From Thermoproteota archaeon (lineage in GTDB: Archaea > Thermoproteota > Methanomethylicia > Methanomethylicales > B66-G16): a stretch of DNA of 33,689 nucleotides. Positions 31,782 through 33,689 of the stretch are shown one piece after another. The notes beneath the pieces were generated by a model, which saw only the letters and a program-made list of their open reading frames with translations, was not told the DNA's origin and searched no databases. Positions within the stretch are counted from its first letter, which is position 1; the number at the start of each line of letters is the position of its first letter. The position numbers were made by a program, and so were the translations under genes. Location: NCBI GenBank assembly GCA_003649085.1, contig QMQV01000007.1, forward strand, positions 1-33,689, given 5' to 3'.

Positions 31782-33473
31782 CTACTCGGCTTGATAGTAT
31801 TCTCTCTTGCGGAAGTAGTCGATCTCCTCTGGCTTGAAGCCCTTCTTTAGCTTAAGGAAGAACTCGGCCACGAACCACCATGTAAAGATCACTGCCATCG
31901 CACCTACGGCAGCGAATACCGCATAGACACCGCCCTTAATGGCGTTCATGTACGTGTAGTATACGCCGGCGGGCGTCGATATGAGCAGTAATGTGACCCA
32001 GAAGGTAGCCCACCAGTAGCCAGTGCCTTTGCCGTGGATCTTGCACCACATGATTACCATGCTCCAAGTGAAGACAGCAATAGCCGTTGAGAGGATTGGG
32101 AACATCGGCCACAGCCACTTGTAAGCCTTCGTAGCGGCGAAAGCCGTTACAGTTAAAGCTGCAACAATAGCAGATATCCATCTAGCTAAAACTGGGTGCT
32201 TGACAATCCTCTTGCCAGTAATCCCCTGAGCGAATTCAAGGCCCATAACTCTTAGGTTCCTATAGCCTGAGAAGAACGTGCTCATCATGAAGACTACGAA
32301 GACCCAAATGGCGAAGATCTTCCAGCCTTCAAAACTTAGGAATGGAAACGCTGGCGAAACGATTTTAGCAAAGCCCTCACCATAGGCTACGACTACGAAA
32401 ATCTTCGTAATAGCGTGGGCTACTTCCTCGGGAGTCAATACCAACATTGCCAGAAAAGCAGTCCATAAGCCTACAGACTCTAATATCTCACCACCGTATC
32501 CAATTATCCTAACCCAGCGCTCTTCTGGGAACCTCTTGGTCGTATAAGCGCCAATCCAGAATGCGTGCATACCAGTTAGAGCACCGCACGAAACCACCAT
32601 TGCAATGCCTGGGTAGAACCAGCCGTTAGGCGTTAACTGCGGATCGTAGAATATGAGCATTGGAGCCTTTAATGGCACGTTAGAGATCAACCCGCCTACA
32701 AACAAGATCACGACGCCTGAAGCCATGAACAGGAACATCATGAAGTTAGTAGGCTCGGTATAAATCCAGTTAGGTACGCACGCTGCAATAATGCCTACAA
32801 CAGCTAAGAAGAACAGCCAGAACTCAAACGGCAATTTGATTGGGTATAATGTGCCTAAGTAGACCATGACGCTCATTAGCGCATACTCTATAATGGCGAT
32901 TACGTATAGCGGCCAGCCCTTACGATATAGCAGGTAGCCAAACGGCGGTCCCATGACACAAAGCACGAACATGGGCAAAGCCATCTCAGGGGTAAACTTA
33001 GCTGCCGTAACGCCGATAGCTAACGTGAACGCTGAGTTGAAGCTGGCGATGGCGAGCCAGCCTAGAAAGACGAATAATAGTCCAGCTCTCTTGCTGATCA
33101 TCTTGCTACATATTAAGCTGGGTGTGTCACCTCTTTGCCTCTGAGTTACGAAGCCGCAAGCGTAGTCGTGTACTGAGCCTAAGAAGATGTTAACTGGCAA
33201 CACGTAAAGAATACCGCCTAGCCAGCCCCATTGGGAGATGAATATACCTCCCTTTAGTGGAGCACCACCGGCTGTAGCAGCCCAGTGATCACCGAACAAG
33301 CTGTAGGGGTTGGCTGGGTAGTAGTCGAAGTCGTCTCTTAAGGCTACACCAGGTGTCTTTCTTTCAGGATCAGGCGTGAAATAGCGCTTCTCTAAGGCTT
33401 TTGAGATCCCGAAGATACCAGGCAGCCAGAAGGCGAGACCGATGAGAATCATTATCGTTGTTGTCATCTGCAT
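31782..33473 (-). CDS. cstA: CstA-family membrane transporter (carbon starvation protein)
   Basis: 563 residues, about 14 membrane helices. CstA proteins take up peptides or pyruvate. Conserved features include the N-terminal IAFxxP-type helix with YFTPDPERKTPGVALRDDFDYYP, the HWAATAGGAPLKGG loop, and LGSVHDYACGFVTQRQRG. Later, SCGALTGMHAFWIGAYTTKR is the second signature and FFSGYRNLRVMG a third. Bacterial CstA is about 700 residues, so this archaeal form is shorter, with the C-terminal domain reduced. ATG 33473 has GGGGAGGGG ten bases ahead, part of which can pair in a hairpin. The imported compound is not certain. Confidence 0.88.
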   Translation of the reverse strand: MQMTTTIMILIGLAFWLPGIFGISKALEKRYFTPDPERKTPGVALRDDFDYYPANPYSLFGDHWAATAGGAPLKGGIFISQWGWLGGILYVLPVNIFLGSVHDYACGFVTQRQRGDTPSLICSKMISKRAGLLFVFLGWLAIASFNSAFTLAIGVTAAKFTPEMALPMFVLCVMGPPFGYLLYRKGWPLYVIAIIEYALMSVMVYLGTLYPIKLPFEFWLFFLAVVGIIAACVPNWIYTEPTNFMMFLFMASGVVILFVGGLISNVPLKAPMLIFYDPQLTPNGWFYPGIAMVVSCGALTGMHAFWIGAYTTKRFPEERWVRIIGYGGEILESVGLWTAFLAMLVLTPEEVAHAITKIFVVVAYGEGFAKIVSPAFPFLSFEGWKIFAIWVFVVFMMSTFFSGYRNLRVMGLEFAQGITGKRIVKHPVLARWISAIVAALTVTAFAATKAYKWLWPMFPILSTAIAVFTWSMVIMWCKIHGKGTGYWWATFWVTLLLISTPAGVYYTYMNAIKGGVYAVFAAVGAMAVIFTWWFVAEFFLKLKKGFKPEEIDYFRKREYYQAE

Positions 33474-33488
33474 AAGCTCTGAACCCCT

Positions 33489-33509
33489 CCCCTAGGCAAA
33501 TGATAGGGG
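33489..33509 (-). promoter_or_regulatory. hairpin overlapping the ribosome site of cstA
   Basis: CCCCTA (33489-33494) and TAGGGG (33504-33509) form a six-base stem with a nine-base loop. On the transcript the second arm overlaps GGGGAGG, the ribosome site, so pairing could hide it from ribosomes. This could be translation control, but it may also be chance. Confidence 0.4.
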
Positions 33510-33537
33510 CTTTTAAAATTATTAAAAATTACCAAAA

Positions 33538-33580
33538 AGCTTATAAGCTCAGGATGGTTGTTTTAACACTTCAACTATCC
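33538..33580 (-). promoter_or_regulatory. palindromic TATA and upstream inverted repeat of cstA
   Basis: AGCTTATAAGCT (33538-33549) is a perfect 12-base palindrome containing a TATA box. Adjoining it, GGATGGTTG (33552-33560) and CAACTATCC (33572-33580) form a near-perfect dyad with 11 bases between. If this TATA box is used, the transcript starts near 33516 and the hairpin at 33489-33509 is in its leader. Confidence 0.45.
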
Positions 33581-33640
33581 TTAGATAATTTAAGTTGTTT
33601 AAAAATGACTTCTTAGACCCTTAACGTTTTTAAAGGATTG

Positions 33641-33649
33641 CTTATAAAT
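33641..33649 (+). promoter_or_regulatory. TATA box pointing out of the window
   Basis: CTTATAAAT with purine-rich AAAGG ten bases before is a strong plus-strand TATA box. Transcription would start near 33670, so the gene is beyond the window end. Confidence 0.5.
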
Positions 33650-33689
33650 CCGTATTTCAAATAGGTGTTTTTCGGGCTTTAAATTTACA

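Overview
The window is archaeal. Several starts are GTG or TTG preceded by GGAGG- or GGTGA-type ribosome sites, TATA boxes lie about 25 bases ahead of likely transcript starts, and there is a complete C/D box guide RNA. The gene families also point to archaea: archaeal thymidylate synthase, an Mrp/MinD-type HypB partner of HypA, a TRAM-domain radical SAM protein, DUF711 and a six-subunit membrane [NiFe] hydrogenase. A methylcobamide:coenzyme M methyltransferase-like gene suggests methylotrophic methanogenesis or a relative of it. A thermophilic Thermoproteota-type lineage (for example Nezhaarchaeia, Methanomethylicia or Korarchaeia) fits, but this is inference. I see no rRNA, tRNA, CRISPR array or insertion sequence.

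Layout. 1-970: an AGTTGAA tandem repeat at the edge, a V4R sensor-like protein, the C/D box RNA, and a possible decayed reading frame. 970-5900: a large secreted multidomain glycoside hydrolase with a dockerin-like pair, a YkgJ-type cysteine-cluster protein, a P-loop ATPase and an alpha/beta hydrolase. 6030-8420 (minus): an operon of ECF transporter S component, TIM-barrel amidohydrolase and DUF711. 8450-9925: a threonine-synthase-like protein that has lost its PLP lysine and carries a PadR-like DNA-binding domain. 10027-11951 (plus): hypA, the Mrp-type hypB and thymidylate synthase. 18440-11960 (minus): the hydrogenase operon, in the order antiporter-like subunit, NuoH-like, small subunit, a fusion of a NuoC-like subunit with a GltD/NfnB-like FAD-NAD(P)H oxidoreductase, large subunit, ferredoxin. 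18650-20405: Nudix hydrolase, HAD phosphatase and macro domain, possibly linked to ADP-ribose. 23456-20416 (minus): EVE-domain protein, UbiA prenyltransferase and a nucleotide-pyrophosphatase-like phosphodiesterase. 23508-25144: a radical SAM/TRAM protein converging on a pyruvate-kinase-C-like protein. 27805-25208 (minus): a three-gene metal ABC transporter, divergent from the corrinoid methyltransferase. 29006-31708: two related 12-helix MFS-like transporters around a small winged-helix protein. 31782-33473 (minus): a CstA-family transporter with structured upstream DNA.

Main interest. The hydrogenase carries its own flavin-NAD(P)H module covalently fused to the NuoC-like subunit. This suggests a complex-I-like machine that exchanges electrons directly between NAD(P)H (or ferredoxin) and H2 while moving ions. 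HypA/HypB for nickel insertion lie immediately beside it. The lysine-less threonine-synthase/PadR fusion is a second strong candidate for new biology, perhaps a ligand-sensing transcription regulator built from a dead enzyme.
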